Positions 1-9,500 of a stretch of DNA of 64,000 nt are shown here, piece after piece. Position 1 is the first letter of the stretch; every line of letters begins with the position of its first letter. The stretch comes from Christiangramia aestuarii (GTDB taxonomy: Bacteria; Bacteroidota; Bacteroidia; Flavobacteriales; Flavobacteriaceae). Position numbers and translations under genes: made by a program. Under the pieces are notes generated by a model. That model worked only from the letters and a program-made list of their open reading frames with translations. It did not search any database and had not been told where the DNA came from. Location of the stretch: contig NZ_VJVW01000003.1 in NCBI RefSeq assembly GCF_009735585.1, positions 310,001 to 374,000 on the forward strand, in the 5' to 3' direction.

Positions 1-382
1 TTTCACTTAGTTCATTCACGATCTTAACAAAAACAAGTACCACGGCCGTGGTATTGATAAATGCTGAGATCCCGCCGGCGATGAACATGAAAAGCGGTAC
101 CATAAGAAAAAGGGGGAATCCCCTGAGCCTTTTCAGACTTTTGGCCAGCCAGTCGATCACACCATTATCCTCAAGCCCCACTGCGATGATCATCAGGGCA
201 AGAACTGTAATGGTCGCGGGACTTGAGAATCCGGAAATGGCTTCCTCCGGGCTTATAAGATTGGTCAAAAGCAGGCTTACCATAATGAAGAACGCGATCT
301 TGTCTACCGGGAATACTTCCAGGGCAAACAGGAAAATCACCGTGATGATTATCGCAAATAGAATGATGATCTCGAGTGTCAT
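1..382 (-). CDS. SLC13-family (DASS-type) permease, N-terminal part only
   Basis: The minus strand reads MTLEIIILFAIIITVIFLFA onward for 127 residues and runs off the left edge of the window. It has three to four hydrophobic helices and the short segments SPEEAISGFSSPATITVLA and FINTTAVV, which are typical of the SLC13/CitT/YfbS group that imports anions (dicarboxylates, sulfate or phosphate) with sodium. The ATG at 382 was chosen because an ATG ten bases upstream is out of frame. The TrkA-C domains often found inside this family would lie outside the window, so the substrate cannot be told. It is divergent from the greB-like gene. Confidence 0.8.
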   Translation of the reverse strand, partial: MTLEIIILFAIIITVIFLFALEVFPVDKIAFFIMVSLLLTNLISPEEAISGFSSPATITVLALMIIAVGLEDNGVIDWLAKSLKRLRGFPLFLMVPLFMFIAGGISAFINTTAVVLVFVKIVNELSE

Positions 383-518
383 GGTTCTTCATTATTACTT
401 ATAAAAATAACTTTAAGTTCTATTATCTCGTTTTCTTTCTGAAAGATTTATGACTTAGAAAATATCAAATTCTATCCCTTTGACTTTTATTTCATAGATT
501 ACAGTTAAATTTTCAGAA

Positions 519-1022
519 ATGAGCAGAGGATTTGTCAAGGAAGAAGACCAGGAAGAACCATTATTAGTTCCACCCCGGGCGGCATTGCCCGCTGGAGAAA
601 CCAATTACGTGACCGCAAACGGGCTAAAGGAACTAAAAGAGGAACTGGAGGAACTTGAACATGAGCGGGCTAACGTATTTGCTGAAAATGAGACCGAAAA
701 ACGAAGGGAGCAAAGCCTGATTGATGGGAAAATCAAACTCTTGAGCGAGCGCCTCAATTCAGCACGGCTGTTAACTCCGGAAGACCTTCCCAAGGACGAA
801 GTTAGGTTTGGTGTTCATGTGGAGATTGAATATTTGGAAAAAGGGCTGAAACAGAAATTCCAGATCGTTGGCGTGGATGAAGCTGATATCAAAAAGCAAA
901 AGATCGCCTTTGTAGCACCAATTTCAAGGGCAATTACCGGAAAGAAGATCGGGGAGCAGGTAGATTTTAAACTGGGGAGTGAAGTAAGAAAATTGAAGAT
1001 CCTTAGCATAAAATACGATTAG
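519..1022 (+). CDS. greB: GreA/GreB-family transcription elongation factor
   Basis: This 167-residue protein opens with MSRGFVKEEDQEEP and has PPRAALPAGETNYVT, the N-terminal signature of GreB-like proteins. A charged coiled coil spans about residues 36-85, where the acidic tip residues that enter the RNA polymerase secondary channel would sit. The FKBP-like C-terminal domain follows (about 95-165, with ISRAITGKKIGEQVDFK). Family members help stalled polymerase cleave backtracked RNA. It stands alone between a divergent permease gene and doxX, with a 45-base gap to the latter. GreA-like naming is possible, but the N-terminus favours GreB. Confidence 0.88.
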   Translation: MSRGFVKEEDQEEPLLVPPRAALPAGETNYVTANGLKELKEELEELEHERANVFAENETEKRREQSLIDGKIKLLSERLNSARLLTPEDLPKDEVRFGVHVEIEYLEKGLKQKFQIVGVDEADIKKQKIAFVAPISRAITGKKIGEQVDFKLGSEVRKLKILSIKYD

Positions 1023-1067
1023 GACCCGCGGATTTATAGAATATTCTAAACCAATTAAATCAAAAAT

Positions 1068-1484
1068 ATGTCCACAGCTTACAAAACCAATATCAATCTT
1101 GCCAACATGGATTTTGCCCTGCTAATATTCAGGATTGGAATAGGCGTCTTAATGTTTAGCCATGGCTTTCCTAAATTTCTCAATTTCTTTACTGCCGAAG
1201 AGATAAAATTTGCTGATCCCGTTGGCCTGGGAGAACAAATCACCTTTGCGCTTGCTGTATTTGCCGAGTTCGTATGTGCCATATTTGTAATACTTGGTTT
1301 TCTAACCAGATTTGCCGCTATCCCCGTCATTCTTACCATGGCTGTTGCGGTTTTTATAGTACACATAGAAGATCCGTTTTCTAAACAGGAGCTTCCTTTG
1401 CTTTATCTTGTGTGTTTTACGGTTATTGCCATGACCGGCCCCGGTAAATATTCTCTGGATTACCTTTTACAGAATAAAAAATAA
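1068..1484 (+). CDS. DoxX family membrane protein
   Basis: The protein has 138 residues and four predicted membrane helices. It carries the DoxX pattern of a first helix with RIGIGVLMFSHGFPKF and a second with FAEFVCAIFVILGFLTRFAA. Members are small integral membrane proteins; some associate with thiosulfate:quinone oxidoreductase or with thiol and redox stress systems, but most have no defined reaction. Only seven bases separate it from the gluconokinase/Gnd fusion gene, so they may be cotranscribed; a functional link to gluconate use is not shown. Confidence 0.85.
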   Translation: MSTAYKTNINLANMDFALLIFRIGIGVLMFSHGFPKFLNFFTAEEIKFADPVGLGEQITFALAVFAEFVCAIFVILGFLTRFAAIPVILTMAVAVFIVHIEDPFSKQELPLLYLVCFTVIAMTGPGKYSLDYLLQNKK

Positions 1485-1491
1485 GTAGATT

Positions 1492-3387
1492 TTGAGCAAG
1501 GTATACATTTTAATGGGAGTTTCAGGGGTAGGAAAGACCACCCTCGGCAGCATGCTGGCCAAGGAACTTTCTGTACCTTTTTATGATGCTGACAGTTTTC
1601 ATCCCGCTTCCAATATCGAAAAGATGCAAAATGGGATTGCCCTGAATGACGAGGACAGGGAAGAATGGCTTGCCCGAATGAGTTCACTAATTCCTGAATG
1701 GCAAAATTCAGGTGGAGGGGTTCTGGCTTGCTCTGCCCTAAAGGAGAAATACCGGAAACAGCTTGCAGGCAATACTAAAAATGATCTGGAGTGGATCTTT
1801 CTTTATGAAGATTTCAGTATAATAGCAGACAGGATCAACAAACGCAAACTGCACTTTTTCGATCCCAGTCTTTTAAGGTCACAGTACGATATCCTGGAAC
1901 CGCCAGATTATGGAATACATATAAAGGTGGAGAATTCTCCAGAGGAGTCTTTAAAGGAAATAATCGAAAAACTTAGAATGCCTGGGATCGGCATCATTGG
2001 TCTTGGGGTTATGGGTAAAAGCCTTGCCCTCAATCTGGCGAGTAAAGGTTATTCAGTTGCTGCTTATAACCGCCAGGAAAGCGAGGAAGAAAAGGATCTG
2101 GTTAAGAATTTCACCGCTAAGAATTCAGGTGAATTCGATTTTCATGTTTTTGAAGATCTTCAAGATTTTGTTCTGAATCTTAAACCTCCAAAGAAAATAC
2201 TTTTGATGATCAAAGCAGGACCTCCTGTTGATGAGATGCTTAAAAAACTGATTCATTTTATAGGTCCCGGTGATCTTGTAATGGATGGCGGTAATTCCCA
2301 TTTTAAAGATACTGAAAGAAGGTATGAAAGATTAGCTCAGTCGGGAATTCATTACCTGGGGGTCGGAATTTCCGGTGGGGAAGAAGGGGCCTTGAACGGA
2401 CCTTCAATAATGCCGGGAGGCTCTATCGACGGCTATAACCTGATAAAGGATATTTTTAAGGACATGGCAGCTAAAGACAGGAAAGGTGATTCCTGCTGTA
2501 CCTATATTGGCGCGGGAAGTTCAGGCCATTATGTTAAAATGCTTCATAATGGAATTGAATATGGCGAAATGCAACTTATTGCCGAATTTTATTATTTCCT
2601 AAGGTTTTTCCAGAACTGGTTGCCGGAAGAGATCTCCGCGCTGTTTAAAGAGTGGAACAAAAAAGAGAAAAGTTTCCTTTTGGAGATCACGGCCGACATT
2701 CTGATCAAAAAAGAAGCGAACGATTATTTGCTGGATAAAGTACTGGATATAGCAGGTCAAAAAGGTACCGGTGGCTGGACCACTCTTGCAGCACTCGAGG
2801 TGGGGGTATCCCTGGACACAATAACTGCCTCCGTTTTCGCCAGGAATATTTCTGCCTTTAAAGAATTAAAAAACCAGGCCGGCAGTCTTTATAAAATGCC
2901 CCTGTGCAAAGATTTTGAAATTTCATCTGAGGAACTTTATAAGGCCTATAAAGCTGCTTCCATTATTAACCATAGTATCGGTTTTGAATTGTTAAGAAAA
3001 GCTTCTGTAGAATATGCCTGGAATTTGGATCTATCTGAAATTGCCAGGATCTGGACAAATGGCTGTATCATTAGATCGGCTTTTATGGAAGATCTTTCTG
3101 AAATTTATACCTCGGCAGAGACCAGGCATCTATTGCTTTACCAAGAGATCGCGGAAGAAATGAATAAATATCAGGATTCCTTTATCAGGAACGTTCCCAG
3201 GATAATATCACGTGGGTGTCCCATGCAGGTGAGCTCTGCGGCCCTGAATTATTTTTTAAGTTTTACCCGGGATAAAACTTCGGCAAACCTTATACAGGCA
3301 CAAAGGGATTATTTTGGCGCTCATACCTATGAAAGGACAGATAAACCAAGAGGAGAGTATTTTCATACTAACTGGAAACAGGAGTAA
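1492..3387 (+). CDS. Gluconokinase / 6-phosphogluconate dehydrogenase fusion
   Basis: This is one unbroken 631-residue frame with two enzymes. Residues 1-162 are a GntK-type gluconokinase: P-loop GVSGVGKTT at about 9-17, YDADSFHP at about 32-39, and CSALKEKYR. Residues 163-631 are a full-length NADP-dependent 6-phosphogluconate dehydrogenase: Rossmann motif GIIGLGVMGKS, DGGNSHFKDT, GVGISGGEEGA, HYVKMLHNGIEYGEMQLI, and C-terminal DYFGAHTYERTD. It should phosphorylate gluconate and oxidatively decarboxylate the product to ribulose 5-phosphate. The start is TTG; starting at the later ATG (residue 8) would remove the first beta strand. An ATG sits exactly at the domain junction (1978), so internal initiation of a separate dehydrogenase is possible. 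The gntP gene follows after three bases. Confidence 0.93.
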   Translation: MSKVYILMGVSGVGKTTLGSMLAKELSVPFYDADSFHPASNIEKMQNGIALNDEDREEWLARMSSLIPEWQNSGGGVLACSALKEKYRKQLAGNTKNDLEWIFLYEDFSIIADRINKRKLHFFDPSLLRSQYDILEPPDYGIHIKVENSPEESLKEIIEKLRMPGIGIIGLGVMGKSLALNLASKGYSVAAYNRQESEEEKDLVKNFTAKNSGEFDFHVFEDLQDFVLNLKPPKKILLMIKAGPPVDEMLKKLIHFIGPGDLVMDGGNSHFKDTERRYERLAQSGIHYLGVGISGGEEGALNGPSIMPGGSIDGYNLIKDIFKDMAAKDRKGDSCCTYIGAGSSGHYVKMLHNGIEYGEMQLIAEFYYFLRFFQNWLPEEISALFKEWNKKEKSFLLEITADILIKKEANDYLLDKVLDIAGQKGTGGWTTLAALEVGVSLDTITASVFARNISAFKELKNQAGSLYKMPLCKDFEISSEELYKAYKAASIINHSIGFELLRKASVEYAWNLDLSEIARIWTNGCIIRSAFMEDLSEIYTSAETRHLLLYQEIAEEMNKYQDSFIRNVPRIISRGCPMQVSSAALNYFLSFTRDKTSANLIQAQRDYFGAHTYERTDKPRGEYFHTNWKQE

Positions 3388-3390
3388 TTT

Positions 3391-4737
3391 ATGGATGTAC
3401 AAATCTTATTCGCCGTTCTTGGGGGGATAGCCATTCTATTATTCCTGATTCTTAAACTTAAGATCCAGGCCTTTCTGGCCCTGCTTATCGTTTGTATCCT
3501 GGTTGGAATTTTCGCGGGATTGCCAGCTACCGAAATTTTGACGACCATGCAGGAAGGTGTGGGAAGCACCTTAGGATTTGTTGCTACTGTTGTAGGCCTG
3601 GGAGCTTTATTTGGGGGCATACTGGAGCAATCTGGTGGCGCAAATAGTCTGGCGAAATATTTAATTCTTAAAACAGGTGAAAGTAAATCCCCCTGGGCGA
3701 TGATGCTTACCGGTTTCCTCGTGGCTATCCCGGTTTTCTTTGATGTAGCTTTTATCATCCTTGTTCCAATAACCTATGCCCTAAGTAAAAAAACTGGGAA
3801 ATCGTTGTTGCTTTATGCCATGCCTTTACTTGCCGGGCTTGGCATTACCCATGCTTTTATTCCGCCGACCCCTGGCCCCATAGCGGTGGCCGATATTTTA
3901 GGAGCAGACCTGGGTTGGGTCATCCTGTTTGGGATAATAACTGGTATACCTGTAGCAATATTAAGCGGACCCATTTTCGCAAAATTTCTGTCCAAAAGAC
4001 TGTATATTGAACCTCCTTCATTTAGCAACGCAAATACCGAGGATGAAATAAACCTTCCTTCTCCGGATCTTATCATTTCCATCATTTTTGTCCCTATTTT
4101 CCTTATTGTGCTGAATACTGTTTTAACCAGCGCCTTGTTTCCGGAAAATTTTATTTCTGGATACTGGCTCTATTTGATCAATCTGCTGGGGCATCCCTTT
4201 ACAGCCTTGATCATCGCTAATTTATTGGCCTGGTATTTTATTGGGATTAAAAGGGGAGCGGGAAAGGAATTTCTGAATAAAACTGCAATGAAATCCTTTG
4301 AAGCAGCCGGGATCATCATTCTTCTTACAGGAGCAGGAGGAGCCTTTAAGCAAATATTGATCAGGACTGGAGCAGGGGAAATGATCGCAGCATCCCTTCA
4401 AGGGACATTTATAAACCCTCTCTTCTTTGGATTTATTATTGCATTACTCGTCAGGTTGTTACAGGGATCGGCAACAGTAGCGATGATCACTGCCGCCGGG
4501 ATTACCGCCCCGGTTTTAATCTCCTCTGCGCTTTCTCCTTCTGAAACCGCATTGATCGTGATCGCTATAGCAGCCGGGGCCACCGGATTTTCTCATGTAA
4601 ATGATAGCGGATTTTGGCTGGTAGGAAAATACCTTGGCCTTAGCGAGAAACAAACTTTCAGGTCATGGACATTGATGACGGGCATCATCTCCATTTTAGG
4701 ATTGACCGTAAGTTCAATTCTTTACTACCTGGTATAA
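3391..4737 (+). CDS. gntP: GntP-family gluconate:H+ symporter
   Basis: This 448-residue protein is highly hydrophobic, with about 12 membrane helices. It shows GntP family segments: ATVVGLGALFGGILEQSGGA, the glycine/proline-rich LAGLGITHAFIPPTPGPIAV, and near the end GFSHVNDSGFWLVGKYLGLS. These importers take up gluconate or related sugar acids with protons. It lies three bases after the kinase/dehydrogenase fusion, so uptake, phosphorylation and oxidation of gluconate form one transcription unit that ends at the hairpin just after this gene. No GntR or other local regulator and no Entner-Doudoroff enzymes are present in the window. Confidence 0.93.
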   Translation: MDVQILFAVLGGIAILLFLILKLKIQAFLALLIVCILVGIFAGLPATEILTTMQEGVGSTLGFVATVVGLGALFGGILEQSGGANSLAKYLILKTGESKSPWAMMLTGFLVAIPVFFDVAFIILVPITYALSKKTGKSLLLYAMPLLAGLGITHAFIPPTPGPIAVADILGADLGWVILFGIITGIPVAILSGPIFAKFLSKRLYIEPPSFSNANTEDEINLPSPDLIISIIFVPIFLIVLNTVLTSALFPENFISGYWLYLINLLGHPFTALIIANLLAWYFIGIKRGAGKEFLNKTAMKSFEAAGIIILLTGAGGAFKQILIRTGAGEMIAASLQGTFINPLFFGFIIALLVRLLQGSATVAMITAAGITAPVLISSALSPSETALIVIAIAAGATGFSHVNDSGFWLVGKYLGLSEKQTFRSWTLMTGIISILGLTVSSILYYLV

Positions 4738-4742
4738 AAAAA

Positions 4743-4766
4743 CCGCTATAAAATAGCGGCTGTCTT
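4743..4766. terminator. Bidirectional terminator between gntP and a convergent small gene
   Basis: Arms ccgctat (4743-4749) and atagcgg (4753-4759) flank an aaa loop. There is an A-run before the hairpin and a T-run after it, so it can end transcripts from either side. Confidence 0.75.
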
Positions 4767-4768
4767 TT

Positions 4769-5095
4769 TTAAATCTTTTCATCAAACCTGGGATGATCTG
4801 AAGATTTCTTGTGATCGGGTCTTGCTCCTTTTTGATTGTACTGCATATTTTCCTCGTCGACCAGTTCAGACTTTTTCCTTGGTTTAGATTCGTTACTTGC
4901 GGGCACATCCATTTCTACAGCTGTGAAATCTACCTCTCTTTTACGATCAAGGTCCTTGTCCTGTCCTTTATTCATACTGCGACCTTTTTCATTTAAAGCC
5001 TGTTTATCCTCACTGGTAACTTCAGGATTATAAGGTAAATCTTCAGAATTAGATCCTTTGGCTTCTTCATTCGGTCTGTTAACCTCCTTTTTCAT
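4769..5095 (-). CDS. Small hydrophilic protein of unknown function
   Basis: The 108-residue product is almost entirely charged and polar (Lys, Glu, Asp, Asn, Gly) with no hydrophobic segment and no recognisable domain, so it is probably disordered. The ATG at 5095 (MKKEVNRP) is preferred over a TTG 24 bases upstream. Composition resembles hydrophilin or stress-type proteins, and the 68-residue protein at 41478-41684 has the same style, but no function can be assigned. It is convergent with gntP and shares its terminator. Confidence 0.55.
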   Translation of the reverse strand: MKKEVNRPNEEAKGSNSEDLPYNPEVTSEDKQALNEKGRSMNKGQDKDLDRKREVDFTAVEMDVPASNESKPRKKSELVDEENMQYNQKGARPDHKKSSDHPRFDEKI

Positions 5096-5182
5096 AATCT
5101 GTTTTTTTAGTTTGAACAATAATTTAAATAATATTCAGGCAATTAATCTAAAGGCCGGGTTAAATTCCAGTTAAAGCCAAAA

Positions 5183-5220
5183 AACAAAAAAAGGGAAAGC
5201 AAATATGCCTTCCCTTTTTA
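5183..5220 (-). terminator. Terminator of the MotB/OmpA-like lipoprotein gene
   Basis: On the minus strand, gggaagg and cttttccc-type arms (imperfect stem, about 5193-5214) are followed by a T-run in the complement of aaaacaaaaaaa. Confidence 0.65.
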
Positions 5221-5240
5221 AATATAGAGTATATAATATC

Positions 5241-6086
5241 TTAGTTCTTAGCTACAGCTGCATCACCTTCCAACATCGCGAAGAATTTATCCAGGTTAGG
5301 GATAATTACGATTCTGGTTCTACGGTTCTTAGCCATATTTTCCTTGTTGGTGTTCTCAACTAGTGGCTGGTAGCTACTTCTACCTGCAGCGATAAGTTTA
5401 GCCGGGTCTACATCATATTTGTCCTGTAATAGTCTTACGATAGAAGTTGCTCTTCTAACACTAAGATCCCAGTTATCTTTAAGGTAAGAATCTTTTACCA
5501 TGGTACGATCATCGGTATGACCCTCGATCATAACTTCCATTGCTGGTTCGCTATTGATAACTTCAGCAAGTTTTTTCAGTAATGGCTGAGCTTCTTTAGT
5601 TACTCTGTAGCTTCCGCTTCCAAATAAAAGCTTGTCTGAAACATTGATCATTACCACAGTTTCATCAACGCTAATGTCGATATCATCTTCATCTGCCCCT
5701 TCAGAAATGTTTTGCTTCAGGTTGTAAGATACCGCAAGGTTGATAGAATCTTCTAAAGTTTCAGCGCCTTTAACCTTCTCAGGATCCATTTTTGCGATGG
5801 TGCTACGCATTTTAGCTTTGGTGTTCTTAGACATCACCGTTAGGTCGTTCATTTCCATCATACCCTCGTTCTCTGTTCTCAGGGAATTGATCTTAGCATT
5901 ATAATCGGCAACACGCTGCTCGATAAGAGCGTATTTCTCTTCGATCTCTTCTTTTTCAACGCGGGTTTTCTGTAATGTACTCTTGGTATCGTTAAGTTCA
6001 CCTTCAAGGGCAACGTATTTCTTTTTAGAAACACAAGAAGTAAGCATACTTGCTGCCAGTACCGTTACAGTTATTACTCTTTTCAT
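5241..6086 (-). CDS. OmpA/MotB-family peptidoglycan-binding lipoprotein
   Basis: This protein has 281 residues. The signal peptide ends in a lipobox (LAASMLTSC, Cys about 18), so it should be lipid-anchored, probably in the outer membrane facing the periplasm. A heptad-rich coiled coil follows (about 22-80) and then an OmpA C-terminal domain (about 145-270) with MIEGHTDDR and NRRTRIVI, the peptidoglycan-binding signature. The layout of lipoprotein, coiled coil and OmpA domain is common in Bacteroidota and suggests an outer membrane-wall tether. It is divergent from tamB across a 430-base gap and has its own terminator. Confidence 0.88.
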   Translation of the reverse strand: MKRVITVTVLAASMLTSCVSKKKYVALEGELNDTKSTLQKTRVEKEEIEEKYALIEQRVADYNAKINSLRTENEGMMEMNDLTVMSKNTKAKMRSTIAKMDPEKVKGAETLEDSINLAVSYNLKQNISEGADEDDIDISVDETVVMINVSDKLLFGSGSYRVTKEAQPLLKKLAEVINSEPAMEVMIEGHTDDRTMVKDSYLKDNWDLSVRRATSIVRLLQDKYDVDPAKLIAAGRSSYQPLVENTNKENMAKNRRTRIVIIPNLDKFFAMLEGDAAVAKN

Positions 6087-6516
6087 AGATTGATTTTTAA
6101 TTGTTTTTGCTTAATTATTTAGTTTGACTAATCGCAATATGAAGTACTATTATAATGCCATATGCTGAAAATGATAACTTTCTTAAACTCCTGAATAGTT
6201 TCTTGAATATGTCAAAAATACCTGCAAACCCTTTGTTTATCAGTATTCTGAAGTGCAGGCGCTATGGCTCAGAAATGCCTGAAAATAACAATTCATACAT
6301 TTTTTATCCCTTGGTATTAAAAGCTTGAAAACTGTGGAATTTGCTCGATTATGTGTAAAATATCTCCACACTTTTCAGGTAAAATTTCTCTTTAAACCCA
6401 GTAAAAACAAGCTCTAAAAGGCCAGTATTTAACACAAGTTTATAAGAAATTGATTTAGTGAGGTTTCGCAAAACGGCTCTTAAACGATAACTTTGAGAAA
6501 TCCTAAATCCTGCTAA
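6087..6516. promoter_or_regulatory. 430-base divergent intergenic region with a tamB promoter candidate
   Basis: I find no gene here. The region is AT-rich and must hold the promoters of the OmpA-like gene (leftward) and tamB (rightward). A perfect Bacteroidota -7 element, taactttg, lies at 6488-6495 and would start transcription near 6502, a short leader before the tamB TTG codon at 6517. No well-spaced -33 TTG was seen for it. The leftward promoter could not be placed. Confidence 0.45.
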
Positions 6517-9500
6517 TTGTCAGATAAGAAAAAAAAGCTAATTAAGGTCCTGAAAATCCTGGGGAAGATCTTCCTGGGTATTTTGATTTTAATTCTGCTG
6601 CTCATCTTATTTGTACGCAGTCCCTGGGGGCAGAATATCATCAAGGATAAGTTGATAAGCTCGATCGAAGATAAAACCGGGGCCGAGATAAGTCTCGATA
6701 AACTCTTTATACAATTTGACGGGGATATACAGTTAGATGATCTCCTTATTTTAGACCTGCAGGGTGATACGATCGCCTATGCCGGCAGCCTTAGGGCAAA
6801 TATTCCGTTATTGCCTCTTATTAAGGGAAACAGCTTTAGTCTGGATGAATTGGAGGCAAATAAACTCACCGCTAGAGTTATCCGAAAAGATTCTGTAAGT
6901 GGTTTTAACTACGAATTTCTTCTCGAGCCTTATGCAGTCGACACTACCCAGACTCAGTCGACCGATACCACAAGTGCCCCGATGTCTATTAATATTGGGA
7001 ATATAGACCTTAAAGATTTCGATATTGCCTATAGAGACGATGTTAGCGGGATAGATACCAAAGTTAAGTTTCAAAGCCTGCAGCTGGAGTTCTCTAAGAC
7101 CGATCTACAGCAAATGGTATTCAGGGCAGATAAAGTCCAACTTTCAAAGGCAGATATTAATTACGTACAAACCAGGCCTTTTCCGGAATCTGATTCTGAA
7201 CCGCCTCCCTTGCCAATATTGAGCGTAGAAGACTTCGAGTTAAACGAGGTTAATTTAAAATATGATTCCCAGCCGGATTCCCTTTCTTCAGAAGTTGCCT
7301 TAAATGAGTTCAGCCTAAAAAATGGAGACTTCGACCTCAAGAACAACGAAATTAAAACCAATGCCTTACGCTTTGCCGATTCCCGGGTAAGCCTTCAGCT
7401 GAGACAAACGGCGACAGATACAAACCAGGTTTCCGGTCAAACTTCAGAGTTCCAGTGGCCAGACTGGAAATTAAAGCTTGGAGAGATAGACATTGATAAC
7501 AACCAGGTTCAGTATTCCCTGAATGAAGCTAAGGTGAAAAAAGGCGAATTTGATCCCAATGCTATAAGCCTGGACAGCCTGGTCTTTAGATCTCCCGGCA
7601 TCTCTTATGAAAATAAGAAGGCCGAGGTAGAAATTGAACAATTCCGGTTCAAGGAAGGCTCTGGTATAAACCTGAACGAATTCAAGATCGCAGCCAGTAT
7701 TAGCGATACTATATTTAACATAGACGGCCTGGATATTGGCTTAAATTCTAATATCCTGCAGGGAAGTTTTACCGCAAATTATGGTAGCCTGGCTCGATTT
7801 ATCAATCAGCCGGAAAAAGCCGACCTTAACCTTGATCTAAATAATCTTAGACTGGATGTCAATGAAATATTCAGGTTTCAACCCTCATTAAAACAAAATG
7901 ATTATCTCAGGTCACTGGCCGCCAGCCCGGTTTTGGGTAATATTAAAGCAAATGGAAATCTTGATATTCTTAATATTAACCCGGTAAATATCAACTGGAA
8001 TAATACCCGAATTTCAGGAAGGGGACAGATCATGAACCTGCAGGATCCTGATAACCTGATCTTTGACCTGCCAAATGTTTCCCTCAGGTCAAGCCGTAGT
8101 GACCTTGTTAAATTCGTAAAGGAAGAAGATTTGGGATTAAAGCTCCCCGAAAATATCGCCTTCGAGGGAAGTATAAAAGGAACTCCAAGCAACATACAGA
8201 CTAATTCGGTGCTCACAACTTCTGAAGGCAGTTTAAAGCTGGATGGGAAGTTCAACATGGGGGACAGGATCGTTTTTGATGCCAAGGTTCAGGGAGACAG
8301 TATCGCCCTGGGTAACCTGCTTCAAAATGAGGCCCTGGGGAAAATTCAGCTGAAAGTAACAGCCTCAGGTAGCGGTAATTCACTGGAAGATCTTGATGCC
8401 AAACTTGAATCTGAAATAGGGTCTTTTACCTACAATGGTTATGAGTTCAGAAAAATTGAGATCAACGGCGAGCTGGAAAAAGGCAAAGGCCCTATCAGCC
8501 TTAATTACAAAGATGAGAATTTGAACCTGGATGCACAGACACGGGTAGAATTAGATTCAGTTTCTCCAAGAATAGATTATAAGGTTAACCTGGAAGGCGC
8601 AGATCTCGAGGCGCTGGGCATCACCCAGCGAAGCATTAAAACCGGTTTTAAGCTCGATGGCTGGTACAAAGGGAATTCTACGGCATATGAGCTGGAAGCA
8701 AAGATCATAGATGGAGTTTCTGTTTATAATAACGAAACCTACCTGTTAGGCAGTTTCGATGCGAAAGCCTATGTACGCGAGGATACCACTTCGGTAAGCG
8801 TAAATAACCGCATACTTGAACTTGATCTTAGGTCTAATGCCAGCCCGGGCGATTTTACCGCGGCCATAGACCGGCATTTCAGGAGATATATTTCTGAAGA
8901 TTTCCAGGAAGACAGTATTAACAATCCGGTGAACCTTAACCTGGATGTTCAGATCAATGAGTCACCCATACTAAATGAAGTGTTCCTGGTAAACCTGGAA
9001 GAACTGGATACCGTGAATATCAATATAGATTTTAGGGAAAAGGAGCGAAGCCTGGATGCTTCGGTATCCATTCCCTACATAAACTATTACAGTAGCCAGG
9101 TAGACAGTCTTAGACTGGAAATGCGTTCAGACCCAAATGACCTGAAGTTCGACCTGGCTTTCAATGAGCTTAATTCCGGGCCGCTGGCCATCAAAAAGAC
9201 AATTCTTACGGGGGAAGTTGTAGATCGTAAACTGGCGCTGGACTTTTCATCCATTTATGAGCAGGAACAACTGGTTCACGTTAATTCTGTTCTTAACTTC
9301 CAGGGGGATACCCTAAAGTTTCATATAAACCCGCAGGAGCTTATTCTTAACCGGAAACAGTGGGATATCGACAGTGGCAATCAAATTAGCTTCGCTACAG
9401 AATATCTGGATTTTGAAAATTTCAGGTTGTTCAGGAACGACCAGGAAATGCAATTGAGCAATGATAAACCAGGAATTGAAAAGGAACATCTAAGCTTGGA

